Source: Citreicoccus inhibens (GTDB taxonomy: Bacteria; Myxococcota; Myxococcia; Myxococcales; Myxococcaceae). From it: a DNA stretch of 64,000 nt. The translations under genes were made by a program, and so were the position numbers. The notes under the pieces were generated by a model. That model made no database searches and had not been told where the DNA came from. It saw only the letters and a program-made list of their open reading frames with translations. The DNA is taken from the NCBI RefSeq assembly GCF_019039035.1, contig NZ_JAHNZT010000002.1:1-64000 (forward strand), read 5' to 3'. Below, one piece after another: positions 55,509 to 63,882 of this stretch; position 1 is the stretch's first letter, and the number at the start of each line of letters is the position of its first letter.

Positions 55509-55735
55509 CGGCGACGTTGGACATCACGCGTGAGGTGTGCCCGATGACGTACGTGCGCACCAAGTTGAAGCTGGAGTCGCTCGGAGCCGGCGCGCTGTTG
55601 GAGGTCGTGCTCCGGGGCGACGAGCCCTTGAAGAACGTCCCGCGCAACGCGCGCGACGAGGGGCACGAGGTGGTGTCCCTGACCCCCCGCGGGGACGGCA
55701 CGCACGTGCTGGTGCTGCGCAAGCAGGGAAGGTGA
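55496..55735 (+). CDS. TusA/SirA-family sulfurtransferase
   Basis: This 79-residue TusA-like protein carries the active Cys in DITREVCPMTYVRTKL (C15). Such proteins take sulfane sulfur from a cysteine desulfurase or rhodanese and hand it on. ATG 55496 has GGGAGGAG and lies inside the end of the preceding E1 gene. In this operon it could load sulfur onto the activated carrier protein. Confidence 0.85.
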   Translation: MSPVTATLDITREVCPMTYVRTKLKLESLGAGALLEVVLRGDEPLKNVPRNARDEGHEVVSLTPRGDGTHVLVLRKQGR

Positions 55736-55738
55736 GTC

Positions 55739-56011
55739 ATGGCGACCGTTCGGATTCCCACCCCCATGCGCGCGCTGACGCGCAACCAGGCCGAGGTGCT
55801 CGCCCCCGGGGCCACGGTGCGCGAGGTGCTGCGCGAGTTGGACGCGCGCTATCCCGGGTTGGGGGCGCGGGTGCTCGATGAGCGTGGCGCGATGCGGCGC
55901 TACGTGAACGTCTTCCTCAACGAGGAGGACATCCGGTTCATGCAGTCGCTGGACACGCCCGTGGCGGACTCCGACCGGCTCACGCTCGTGCCGGCGATGG
56001 CGGGAGGGTGA
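55739..56011 (+). CDS. MoaD/ThiS-like sulfur carrier protein
   Basis: This 90-residue ubiquitin-like beta-grasp protein ends in the required diglycine (PAMAGG), the site of adenylation and thiocarboxylate formation. Family strands are VRIPTPMRALT, GATVREVLREL, YVNVFLNEEDI and SDRLTLVPA. It resembles CysO/MoaD-type carriers more than ThiS (longer, with RYVNVFLNxxDIR). It starts three bases after the TusA-like gene. Confidence 0.9.
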   Translation: MATVRIPTPMRALTRNQAEVLAPGATVREVLRELDARYPGLGARVLDERGAMRRYVNVFLNEEDIRFMQSLDTPVADSDRLTLVPAMAGG

Positions 56012-56018
56012 GGGCGTC

Positions 56019-56657
56019 ATGGCGTTGCGAGAGGATCAGATCCTGCGCTACTCGCGGCAGATTCTCCTGCGCGAGGTCGGTGGACGCGGCCAGGAGGCCT
56101 TGCTGTCCGAGCGCGCGCGGCTGGATGGCGTAGGGGCCTCGGGGCTGACGGCGGCGGCGTATCTGGCGGGCGGCGGCACGCCGGTGGCGGGCGTGGGCTC
56201 GCTGACGCTGGGGCCGTGGGCGCCGGGTTTCCTGGCGTCAGCGGAGGATGTGGGGCAGCCCGCCACGGAGCTCCTGGCCCGAGCGCTGCCCGAGGTGAAT
56301 CCGGACGCGGTGGGAGCTGATGCGGGCGGCGGGCTGATCGCGGAGCTACCGGCGGCGTGGAGCGGTGCCGCCCCCTGGGTCGCGCTCGGCGGCGACGGCG
56401 CGCGAGCGGCCGTGGTGTTCCGAGGGCCCGAGGGCTGTGTGTGGTGCTTCGGCGAGACGGTCCGTCACCTCACGCCGCCACCCGATGGCGCGCTGGGCGT
56501 GGCCTTGGGCGCCTTGGGCGCGCTGGTGTTCCAGCGGCTCCGGCTTGGGATGAGCGAGCCGCTGGGGGGACGCTGGCTCGCGGCACCTGGAGAAGTGACG
56601 GAGCTGGAGCCGCGGCGCTGCGCGCGGTGCGCGAGCCGGGAGACCCAGAGTCCCTAG
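56019..56657 (+). CDS. Degenerate E1-like (MoeB/ThiF-related) protein, probably inactive
   Basis: This 212-residue protein opens like MoeB (DQILRYSRQILLREVGGRGQEAL), and keeps two zinc-type CxxC pairs (CVWC at ~132, CARC near 202). Between them the ATP machinery is eroded: the Rossmann loop reads DGVGASGL, and the D-x-x-V-x-x-S-N-L-x-R segment and adenylate-binding Asp are absent. It is also ~50 residues shorter than active enzymes. It may be a partner subunit for the intact E1 encoded at 54735-55508 or a decaying copy; conserved placement would favour the former. Confidence 0.7.
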   Translation: MALREDQILRYSRQILLREVGGRGQEALLSERARLDGVGASGLTAAAYLAGGGTPVAGVGSLTLGPWAPGFLASAEDVGQPATELLARALPEVNPDAVGADAGGGLIAELPAAWSGAAPWVALGGDGARAAVVFRGPEGCVWCFGETVRHLTPPPDGALGVALGALGALVFQRLRLGMSEPLGGRWLAAPGEVTELEPRRCARCASRETQSP

Positions 56658-56675
56658 CACCCCGGAGGCGTGCCG

Positions 56676-57146
56676 ATGGCCCCAGCCCTGGCCCCGGACG
56701 GACGCGTCCCACCGGGCGCGGTGATCGCGGAGGTCCTCGAGCACCTGCAGGCCACGTGGCCCGAGGAGGGCTGTGGAGTGCTCCTTCGGGGCGCGACTCC
56801 GGAGACGTGGCGGGTGCGTCGTATTCGCAACGCGTCGCCCACGCCCCGCACCCACTTCGAGTTCGACCTGGGCGAGTGGCTCCAGGTCTGCCGTGACGCG
56901 GACGCGCGTGCGGAGCGCGTCGCGTGCGTCTTCCACTCCCACGTGAATGCCGCCGCGGATTTCTCCGTCGAGGACCGGGAGCGCGCCGCGCCGTCAGGAA
57001 CTCCGTTGCTTCCAGGCGTGTCCCACCTCGTCGCGGCCGTACATGGCGGCTGTGTCACGCACCTGTCGCTTTTTGCTTGGGAATCCGAGGATTTCCTGCG
57101 TGTTTCGGTGTCCCTGGCCGATTTCAGGATTGAAAAACCCGTGTAA
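56676..57146 (+). CDS. JAMM/MPN metalloprotease (Mec-like)
   Basis: This 156-residue JAB1/MPN domain contains the full JAMM set: E31 (EEGCG), H87-S-H89, S97 and D100 (HxHx7Sx2D), which bind zinc. In sulfur pathways such proteases (Mec+ with CysO, HcyD with HcyS) cut an amino acid from a carrier protein's diglycine tail after sulfur transfer. Location right behind E1 and carrier genes points to that role. ATG 56676 was preferred over GTG 56670 because GGAGG is seven bases away. Confidence 0.87.
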   Translation: MAPALAPDGRVPPGAVIAEVLEHLQATWPEEGCGVLLRGATPETWRVRRIRNASPTPRTHFEFDLGEWLQVCRDADARAERVACVFHSHVNAAADFSVEDRERAAPSGTPLLPGVSHLVAAVHGGCVTHLSLFAWESEDFLRVSVSLADFRIEKPV

Positions 57147-57166
57147 GGGCAGGCACTTGCCTGCCC
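57147..57166 (+). terminator. Hairpin directly after the JAMM gene
   Basis: GGGCAGGC (57147-57154) pairs perfectly with GCCTGCCC (57159-57166) around ACTT, starting at the base after the stop codon. No T-run follows. It probably ends the sulfur-transfer operon. Confidence 0.5.
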
Positions 57167-57303
57167 GTTACCCCCACCTGCGGAAAGGTGCGTGTGGATT
57201 GTCAAGTCACCGGGTTTTCGTCTATAAAGCGCTCGTCTACTGGATCTGCCGCGTCCCACGCCATGTGCAAGAAGCGCTCCGGACGCAGGGAGTTTGAACC
57301 CTT

Positions 57304-58059
57304 ATGGCCCCCAACACTGGTTTCACGCTTTGGTTGACCGGCATGTCCGGAACCGGGAAGAGCACCACCGCGGCGTACATCGCGGCTCGGTTGCGCCAGG
57401 TCGGTCGCAACGTGGAGATCCTCGACGAGGGAGAACTCTCCGAGTCGCTCTGGGCGGGGCTCGGTGACACCAAGGAAGAGCGTTCCGTGGTGGTGAAGCG
57501 GCTGGGCTTCGTGGCGAACCTGCTGACCCGCAACGGGGTCGCGGCGCTGGTGCCCTGCGTGAGTCCCTACAAGGTGGGCCGCGAGGAGAACCGCCGGGCG
57601 ATCGGCCGGTACGTCGAGGTCTACGTCGACTGCCCCACCGAGAAGCTCATCGAGCGCGACAGCACGGGCCGCTACAAGAAGGCCCTGGCGGGGGAGATCC
57701 CCAACTTCATCGGCATCACCGAGCCGTACGAGCCGCCCAACTCGCCCGAGGTCACCATCCACTCGGACACCGAGTCGGTGGAGGACGGCGCGGCCAAGAT
57801 CTTCCAGGCGCTGCTCGATCTTGGCTACATGAGCACGGACGAGCTGAAGACGATCACTGGCAAGAAGATGAAGGCCAACCCGCTGCCCAAGAAGGCGCGC
57901 CGCGGGGATGAGCCGGCGCCCATCATCGCCTCGAAGCCGGCGGCCAAGGCCCCGAAGGCGGACAAGGGCGCCAAGGCCCGGCCCGCGACCCGCGCCGCGC
58001 GTGTGGCCAAGCCAGCCCCGGCCGCGAAGAAGGCGGCGGCGAAGCGCAAGGCGCGCTAG
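57304..58059 (+). CDS. Adenylylsulfate-kinase-like protein with lysine/alanine-rich tail
   Basis: This 251-residue protein of the APS kinase (CysC) fold has P-loop GMSGTGKST (residues 13-21), NGVAALVPCVSPYK, and a lid VYVDCPTEKLIERDSTGRYKKA with GEIPNFIGITEPYE. The substrate motif that is normally DGDxxR reads DEGEL (41-45), so true APS kinase activity is doubtful. Residues ~195-251 are Lys/Ala/Pro-rich, like histone H1. It follows the sulfur-carrier operon by ~157 bases and may phosphorylate something other than adenylylsulfate. Confidence 0.7.
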   Translation: MAPNTGFTLWLTGMSGTGKSTTAAYIAARLRQVGRNVEILDEGELSESLWAGLGDTKEERSVVVKRLGFVANLLTRNGVAALVPCVSPYKVGREENRRAIGRYVEVYVDCPTEKLIERDSTGRYKKALAGEIPNFIGITEPYEPPNSPEVTIHSDTESVEDGAAKIFQALLDLGYMSTDELKTITGKKMKANPLPKKARRGDEPAPIIASKPAAKAPKADKGAKARPATRAARVAKPAPAAKKAAAKRKAR

Positions 58060-58087
58060 CGTCGCCTGTCGTTCACCTGCGCTGTCC

Positions 58088-58141
58088 AAGGGCTCCAGGT
58101 TGCATGCGCGATGCGCGTGCAATCCGGAGCCCTTCCGTTTT
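58088..58141 (+). terminator. Long hairpin with T-run between the APS-kinase-like gene and larE
   Basis: A near-perfect inverted repeat of about 22 bases per arm (outer arms AAGGGCTCC 58088-58096 and GGAGCCCTT 58126-58134, loop GAT) is followed by TTTT at 58138-58141. This is the strongest intrinsic-terminator-like structure in the window. It ends just 12 bases before the larE start, so it could also regulate larE read-through. Confidence 0.7.
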
Positions 58142-58153
58142 AGGAGTCCCCCC

Positions 58154-59050
58154 ATGCTGAGCCCCGAGCAGATCCAAGCCCTGTGTGAGTCGTCCCGTCC
58201 CAAGCTGGAGGCGATGCGCGAAGCGCTCCGCGCCCAGGGCAGCGCGTTGGTGGCGTTCTCGGGCGGGGTGGACTCGACCTTCGTCCTCAAGGTCGCGGTG
58301 GAGGTGCTCGGCGACCGGGCCCTGGCGCTGACCGCGCTGTCCGCCTCGGTGGCGCCCGAGGAGGAGAAGGAGGCGAGGGACCTGGCGGCTCGCCTGGGGG
58401 CCCGCCACGTGGTGGTGTCGAGCAACGAGCTGGCGAACCCCAGCTACGCGGCCAACCCGACCAACCGGTGCTACTTCTGCAAGACGGAGCTGTACGACCT
58501 CTGCGAGGCGAAGCGGAGCGAGCTGGACCTCGCGGTGGTGCTGGACGGCTTCAACGCGGATGACTTCAAGGATCATCGGCCGGGGCACAAGGCCGCGAAG
58601 GAGCACCGGGTGGTGTCCCCCCTGGCGCTCGCGGGGCTGACGAAGGAGGAGATCCGCGCGTGGAGCCACGCGATGGGCCTGCCCACCTGGGACAAGCCGC
58701 AGATGGCGTGCCTCGCCTCGCGCATCCCCTACGGCACGTCGGTGACGCGCGACCGGCTCCTTCAGATCGCTGGGGCGGAGTCCGAGCTGCGCGCGCTGGG
58801 CTTCCGCCAGTTCCGGGTCCGCTACCACCAGGACGTGGCCCGCGTGGAGCTGGCCGCCGAGGAGTACGAGCGCTTCCTCTCCGCGGACATGAGGAGCCGG
58901 GTGAACGCGGCGCTCAAGGCGCTGGGGTTCAAGTTCGTGGCGCTGGATCTGGAGCCGTTCCGCTCGGGCCGGATGAACGAGGCCGCCGGGGTGGCGCCCG
59001 CGGCGGGGCAGGGGCGGCCCGAGGCGTTCTCGCTCCCGGTGGTCGGCTGA
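58154..59050 (+). CDS. larE: LarE-type ATP-dependent sacrificial sulfur transferase
   Basis: This 298-residue PP-loop enzyme has the ATP site SGGVDS (residues 36-41), CYFCKTELY and the conserved C186 in PQMACLASRIPYGTSVT, the residue that donates sulfur in Lactiplantibacillus LarE. LarE converts the carboxylates of a pyridine dinucleotide to thiocarboxylates for the nickel-pincer cofactor. larB and larC are not adjacent, so it may act in another sulfur-insertion pathway. ATG 58154 sits behind TAGGAG. Confidence 0.88.
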   Translation: MLSPEQIQALCESSRPKLEAMREALRAQGSALVAFSGGVDSTFVLKVAVEVLGDRALALTALSASVAPEEEKEARDLAARLGARHVVVSSNELANPSYAANPTNRCYFCKTELYDLCEAKRSELDLAVVLDGFNADDFKDHRPGHKAAKEHRVVSPLALAGLTKEEIRAWSHAMGLPTWDKPQMACLASRIPYGTSVTRDRLLQIAGAESELRALGFRQFRVRYHQDVARVELAAEEYERFLSADMRSRVNAALKALGFKFVALDLEPFRSGRMNEAAGVAPAAGQGRPEAFSLPVVG

Positions 59051-59547
59051 TGTTCGCCGGACTCGTCCCGCTGATCCTCGGCGCCGAGTTCATCCAGCCC
59101 TATTCGCACCCCCGCACGCTGTCGCTGCTCGTGGGGCCCGGGGCCTCCTACACGGAGCGGATCAGCGGCAACTCGGCGGTGTCCGGGTTGGCCGCGCAGT
59201 TGGATCTCGGGGCGAGCCTCTCGGTGGGCTACGGCCATGACGAGGTCTTCCTCATGGCTCGTGGCAGCACGGGCGCTCCGGGAGAGGAAGTGTCGCTCGT
59301 GGGCGGGTTCCGGAGCGTCTTCGGCGACGAGTCCTGGCAGACCTTCGTGGATCTCGGCGCGACCGTGCGGCCGTTTTCTGGGCCGTGGGTGGGCCCTCGC
59401 ATAGGGTTGGGCGTGCGGCACCTGATCTCGGATCAGCTCGCGCTGTTCGGCGGACTCGGCTTCACGTTCGGGTTCGGATCCGGCCTGCGGGGCGACGTCG
59501 AGGCCTTCACCGGGGTGCAGTGGATGTTCCCGGTGGGCTCACAGTGA
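59050..59547 (+). CDS. Predicted outer-membrane beta-barrel protein
   Basis: This 165-residue protein starts at ATG 59050, overlapping the larE stop by one base (TGATG). It lacks a clear signal peptide at this start. Amphipathic strands recur (DLGASLSVGYGHDEVFLMARG, FVDLGATVRPF, LGVRHLISDQLALFGGLGFTFGFG) and the end is hydrophobic. It could be a small outer-membrane barrel. Coupled translation with larE is unexpected and may only reflect compact gene packing. Confidence 0.5.
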   Translation: MFAGLVPLILGAEFIQPYSHPRTLSLLVGPGASYTERISGNSAVSGLAAQLDLGASLSVGYGHDEVFLMARGSTGAPGEEVSLVGGFRSVFGDESWQTFVDLGATVRPFSGPWVGPRIGLGVRHLISDQLALFGGLGFTFGFGSGLRGDVEAFTGVQWMFPVGSQ

Positions 59548-59606
59548 TTTTCTTGCGATCACCCAGCCCTGTGAGATGGTGTGCGCATCTGTAGGAGGTT
59601 GCGCAC

Positions 59607-59771
59607 TTGGACATGAATCCCCGCCTCACCTCAGTGGTCTTCCGTCTCAACCGAGAGAAGCTCGACGCGCTGAAGGAGCTGTCGCGCGCCACGCGGATCC
59701 GGCAGAGCGAGTACCTGCGCGAGGCCATCTCGGACCTGTTGTCGAAGTACGAAGAGCGCGTGGTCGACTGA
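59607..59771 (+). CDS. Small ribbon-helix-helix DNA-binding protein
   Basis: The 54-residue product (TTG 59607, eight bases after AGGAGG; or 52 residues from ATG 59613) has a short strand SVVFRLN, then REKLDALKELSRATRIRQSEYLREAISDLL, the classic ribbon-helix-helix (MetJ/Arc) pattern in which the strand pairs in a dimer and reads the major groove. Such small proteins are transcription regulators or antitoxins. No toxin-like gene lies beside it, so a regulator is more likely. Confidence 0.7.
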   Translation: MDMNPRLTSVVFRLNREKLDALKELSRATRIRQSEYLREAISDLLSKYEERVVD

Positions 59772-59781
59772 GCCGAGCGAC

Positions 59782-60639
59782 TCAGCCCGGCGCTTCGTCC
59801 CCGAAGGGGGGAGTGCCAGGCAGCCCGGGAGGGTGGAGGCGCTCTCCCGGCGAGAAGGGATCCACCGCGGCAGGGTAGCGGACCTCCCACAACACCAGTC
59901 CCTGCGCGGGCGCCTTGAGCCCCTCCAGGGGCGCCGCCGCCTCCAGCGCCGCGTGCCAGTGCTCCTCGGGCAGGAGCCCCGCGGCCACCTTCAGCGCGCT
60001 CCCCACCAGGTAACGCACCTGGTAGCGCGCGAAGCCTTCTCCTTCCAGCCGCACCTCGTAGAGTCCCGAGCCTCGCGCGTGCAGCGTGGCGGACTCCAGT
60101 CGCCGAGGCTTGCGCGGGCTGGACTTCTCATGGAACGCGATGAAGTCCCGGGTGCCGGTGGCGTGGTTCAGCAGCTCCGCCAGCCGCTCGGGACGCACCT
60201 CGCGCGAGGCCAGCAGGGGCTCGCGGGGGACGTCGAGCGCGTAGGGACGCCACGCCTCGGAGACCGTCCCTTCGAGCTGGAGGCGATAGCGGTACGACTT
60301 GCCGCTCGCCACCCACTGCGCATGGAACGATGGGGCAGGGCGCTTCGCCACGCAGATGCCGAGATCCGGAGGCAGGTGGCGCGCGACGCGTCCGAGCATC
60401 TCCTCCAGCGCGGGCGCTTCCGGCAGGCGCAGGCTCAGCACCTGCATGCGCGCGTGAACGCCGCGATCCGTGCGCCCCGAGGGCATCACCCCGGCGGGCA
60501 CTCCGGCCTCGCGCAGCGCGGCTTCCACGCTGTCTTGGAGGGTGGGGCCTTCCACCTGGCGCTGGAAGCCGCGGAAGTTTCCGCCGCGGTACCAGATCCA
60601 CAGTGCTGCGGGAATTCGTCGAGGAGAGGAAGGGGACAC
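59782..60639 (-). CDS. truA: tRNA pseudouridine synthase A
   Basis: This 285-residue TruA makes pseudouridine at positions 38-40 of the tRNA anticodon stem. The N-terminus LWIWYRGGNFRGFQRQ, the catalytic Asp in SGRTDRGVHA, SYRYRL, TGTRDFIAFHEK and RYQVRYLVGSALKVAAG are conserved. The start is the GTG at 60639, because no ATG lies near the domain start; no clear ribosome-binding site precedes it. A Pro-rich tail ends the protein. It is divergent from the GYF/AgmX-type gene. Confidence 0.88.
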   Translation of the reverse strand: MSPSSPRRIPAALWIWYRGGNFRGFQRQVEGPTLQDSVEAALREAGVPAGVMPSGRTDRGVHARMQVLSLRLPEAPALEEMLGRVARHLPPDLGICVAKRPAPSFHAQWVASGKSYRYRLQLEGTVSEAWRPYALDVPREPLLASREVRPERLAELLNHATGTRDFIAFHEKSSPRKPRRLESATLHARGSGLYEVRLEGEGFARYQVRYLVGSALKVAAGLLPEEHWHAALEAAAPLEGLKAPAQGLVLWEVRYPAAVDPFSPGERLHPPGLPGTPPFGDEAPG

Positions 60640-60682
60640 GGCGTTGCGAGCGTGTGGGCAGACGCACGATACTCCCGCGCGA

Positions 60683-61606
60683 ATGGTGGCGGGACAAGAG
60701 CTGGCGACGGACGTGGATGACGGGCAGTGGCTCTTCCGACAGGGAGACCTGGTGCTGGGGCCGGTGGGCTCCGCGCAGATCATCGAGAAGCTGTATGCCG
60801 GCGAGCTGGCGCCGGACAGCCCGGTGGCGCCCGCGGGGGAACGGCACTTCCTGCGGATGAGCGAGGTCGCCACCTTCCAAGTGCATGTGGCGCGCTTCGA
60901 GGCGCAGGCGCGCGTGGCCGCGGCCATGGCCGTGGAGGCGCAGAAGACGCGCCAGCGCATGCTCGTGCTGGGGGGCGCCGCCGCGGTGGTGGCGCTGCTG
61001 CTGGGCGGCGTGGGGCTGATGCTCGCGCGCAACGCCGCGGTGCATGGCTGGTTCGGCGAGGACGATGCCTTCGAGGGCATCACCATGGAGCCGCCCACCA
61101 TCAAGCTCGCGCAGTCGCGGCGCGACGACGAGGAGCTGCTCGCGTACCCCACGGGTGACTCGCGGCGGCCCGAGCGCCCCACCGAGCCCAAGCCCGTACC
61201 GGCCAATCCCGGAGCGGGAACCCCGAAACCCACCGCCGTGGCCCGCGCCGAGGAGCGCAAGCCGCCGCGCACGGGCAGCGTCAGCACGGATCCGGACGGC
61301 CTGGAGATGGGCCAGCAGTTCGACCAGGCGGCCATCAACCGCGTGGTGGCTGGCAACAAGGCCACGCTCTTCCGCTGCTTCAAGGAAGAGGCGGAGCGCA
61401 GCCCCGGCCTGGCCGCTCGCATCCCGCTCGAGTTCGTCATCGGCAATGACGGCCACGTGAACAAGCTCTGGGTGGACAACCCCCAGTTCAAGCAGGGGCC
61501 ACTCTTCGAGTGCCTCTTCACCGAGCTGAAGAAGTGGCCCTTCAAGGCGTACGAAGGGGAGCGCGCGACGGTGGGCCTGTCGTTCAACATCGGCAAGCGC
61601 GGGTAG
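60683..61606 (+). CDS. GYF-like/AgmX-PglI C-terminal-domain membrane protein
   Basis: This 307-residue protein has a GYF_2-like N-terminal domain (WLFRQGDLVLGPVGSAQIIEKLYAGELAPDSPV, ~15-50). One membrane helix follows (LVLGGAAAVVALLLGGVGLML, ~93-115), then a Pro-rich linker and a C-terminal TonB-like domain (~210-307, INRVVAGNKATLFRCFKEE ... VNKLWVDNPQFKQGPLFECLFTELKKWPF) typical of the AgmX/PglI family from myxobacterial gliding and outer-membrane systems. It may span the periplasm. The precise role is unknown. Confidence 0.72.
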   Translation: MVAGQELATDVDDGQWLFRQGDLVLGPVGSAQIIEKLYAGELAPDSPVAPAGERHFLRMSEVATFQVHVARFEAQARVAAAMAVEAQKTRQRMLVLGGAAAVVALLLGGVGLMLARNAAVHGWFGEDDAFEGITMEPPTIKLAQSRRDDEELLAYPTGDSRRPERPTEPKPVPANPGAGTPKPTAVARAEERKPPRTGSVSTDPDGLEMGQQFDQAAINRVVAGNKATLFRCFKEEAERSPGLAARIPLEFVIGNDGHVNKLWVDNPQFKQGPLFECLFTELKKWPFKAYEGERATVGLSFNIGKRG

Positions 61607-61651
61607 GGCCACTTTCTTGCCCAGCCGACGGACGTAGCCGATACCGGGGGC

Positions 61652-62290
61652 ATGTCCGCCGGATCCGTTGCTGAAGTCGAAATCGCCAAGAAGGCCTTGA
61701 GCATCCCTCCGGGGACGTTCCGGCACACCGTGCTGCAGGCCGCCAAGCGCTTCAAGTCCACCTGGGCCGAGCTGGGCAAGCTGCTCGTGCAGGTCCGGGA
61801 TGGCGCCCAGTTCGAGGAGTGGGGCTACCCCACCTTCGAGGCGTACTGCCTGAAGGAACTCCACATCAAGAAGCAGACGGCGCTCAAGCTGACGCGCTCG
61901 TTCAGCTTCCTGGCCAAGCACGAGCCGGCCGAGGAACTGGAGCAGCAGGAGTTCCCCCAGAAGGCCCCCGCCTTCGAGGTCATCGAGGTCCTCGCGGACG
62001 CCGAGGAGCGCGGTCAGCTGTCCCCCACCGAGTACAAGTCGCTGCGCGACAGCATCTGGAGCCCGGAGAAGTCCCCCACCGAGCTGAAGAAGGAGTTCAC
62101 CGAGCGGTTCCCTCGCCCGCCCCCCGAGCCGCCGCCCGAGAGCGCGCAGGTGCGCAAGCTGGCGCAGATGGCGCGCAAGCTGGCCAGTGAGCTGGCGGGG
62201 TGCCGTCGGGTGCCGAACGCTGTCGCCGAGCGAGCGGCCGCCCTGGCGGATGACGTCGAGGACCTCGCCTCGGGCGTGACGGACGCCTGA
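61652..62290 (+). CDS. Helical cytoplasmic protein of unknown function, possible DNA-binding domain
   Basis: This 212-residue, mostly helical protein contains WAELGKLLVQVRDGAQFEEWGYPTFEAYCLKELHIKKQTALKLTRSFSFL (~33-82), reminiscent of the helix-turn-helix region of plasmid- or phage-type replication proteins. An acidic helix, a Pro-rich hinge (PRPPPEPPP) and a C-terminal helical bundle follow. Start ATG 61652. It lies between the AgmX-type gene and clpX on the same strand. No firm family is assigned. Confidence 0.45.
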   Translation: MSAGSVAEVEIAKKALSIPPGTFRHTVLQAAKRFKSTWAELGKLLVQVRDGAQFEEWGYPTFEAYCLKELHIKKQTALKLTRSFSFLAKHEPAEELEQQEFPQKAPAFEVIEVLADAEERGQLSPTEYKSLRDSIWSPEKSPTELKKEFTERFPRPPPEPPPESAQVRKLAQMARKLASELAGCRRVPNAVAERAAALADDVEDLASGVTDA

Positions 62291-62360
62291 GGCGCTGTTA
62301 TCGAACGCGAACCCCGTTGACCGCGGCTGAACGCTCGGCGGCGGGGTGGCACCGCTGGGC

Positions 62361-62389
62361 TTCCTGCCCGGGGGGGAGGGCCCTATAGT
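62361..62389 (+). promoter_or_regulatory. Candidate promoter of clpX
   Basis: TATAGT (62384-62389) is a good -10 box and TTCCTG (62361-62366) lies 17 bases upstream, but the latter matches the -35 consensus poorly. The clpX GTG start is 123 bases further on. Confidence 0.3.
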
Positions 62390-62511
62390 GGGTTCAGGGC
62401 CCGTGTGGGCGGGCTCGCGGGCTGTTCGAGACGTGGGCAGCCTGGGGCGAGGGACGCGGTGTCGGTGGAGTAGGCCCCGGGAACCCGGGGTCGGCGAACT
62501 CGGAGGCGGCA

Positions 62512-63789
<1,278 letters not shown>

Positions 63790-63820
63790 GTCGCCAGCCT
63801 CAACCGCTCGGCTGATGCAC

Positions 63821-63858
63821 GAAGGCCCCTCTCCCAGCCGCTGGGACGAGGGGCCTTC
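63821..63858. terminator. Bidirectional terminator between clpX and the Hsp70 gene
   Basis: GAAGGCCCCTC (63821-63831) pairs with GAGGGGCCTTC (63848-63858); inside it TCCCAG pairs with CTGGGA around CCG. The ~17-base hairpin separates convergent genes and can serve both. Confidence 0.7.
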
Positions 63859-63882
63859 TCACGTCCGGAGACGCAAGCGGGC

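Noticed and set aside
54735-57146. E1 plus JAMM genes as an anti-phage system (CBASS Cap2/Cap3 or Bil-type ubiquitin-like)
   Set aside because: The carrier is MoaD/ThiS-like, a TusA protein is included, there is no cyclase, effector or E2, and no defence genes are nearby; sulfur transfer explains the set better.
59607-60639. Ribbon-helix-helix protein as the antitoxin of a toxin-antitoxin pair
   Set aside because: The neighbours are a beta-barrel-like gene and truA; neither is a toxin.
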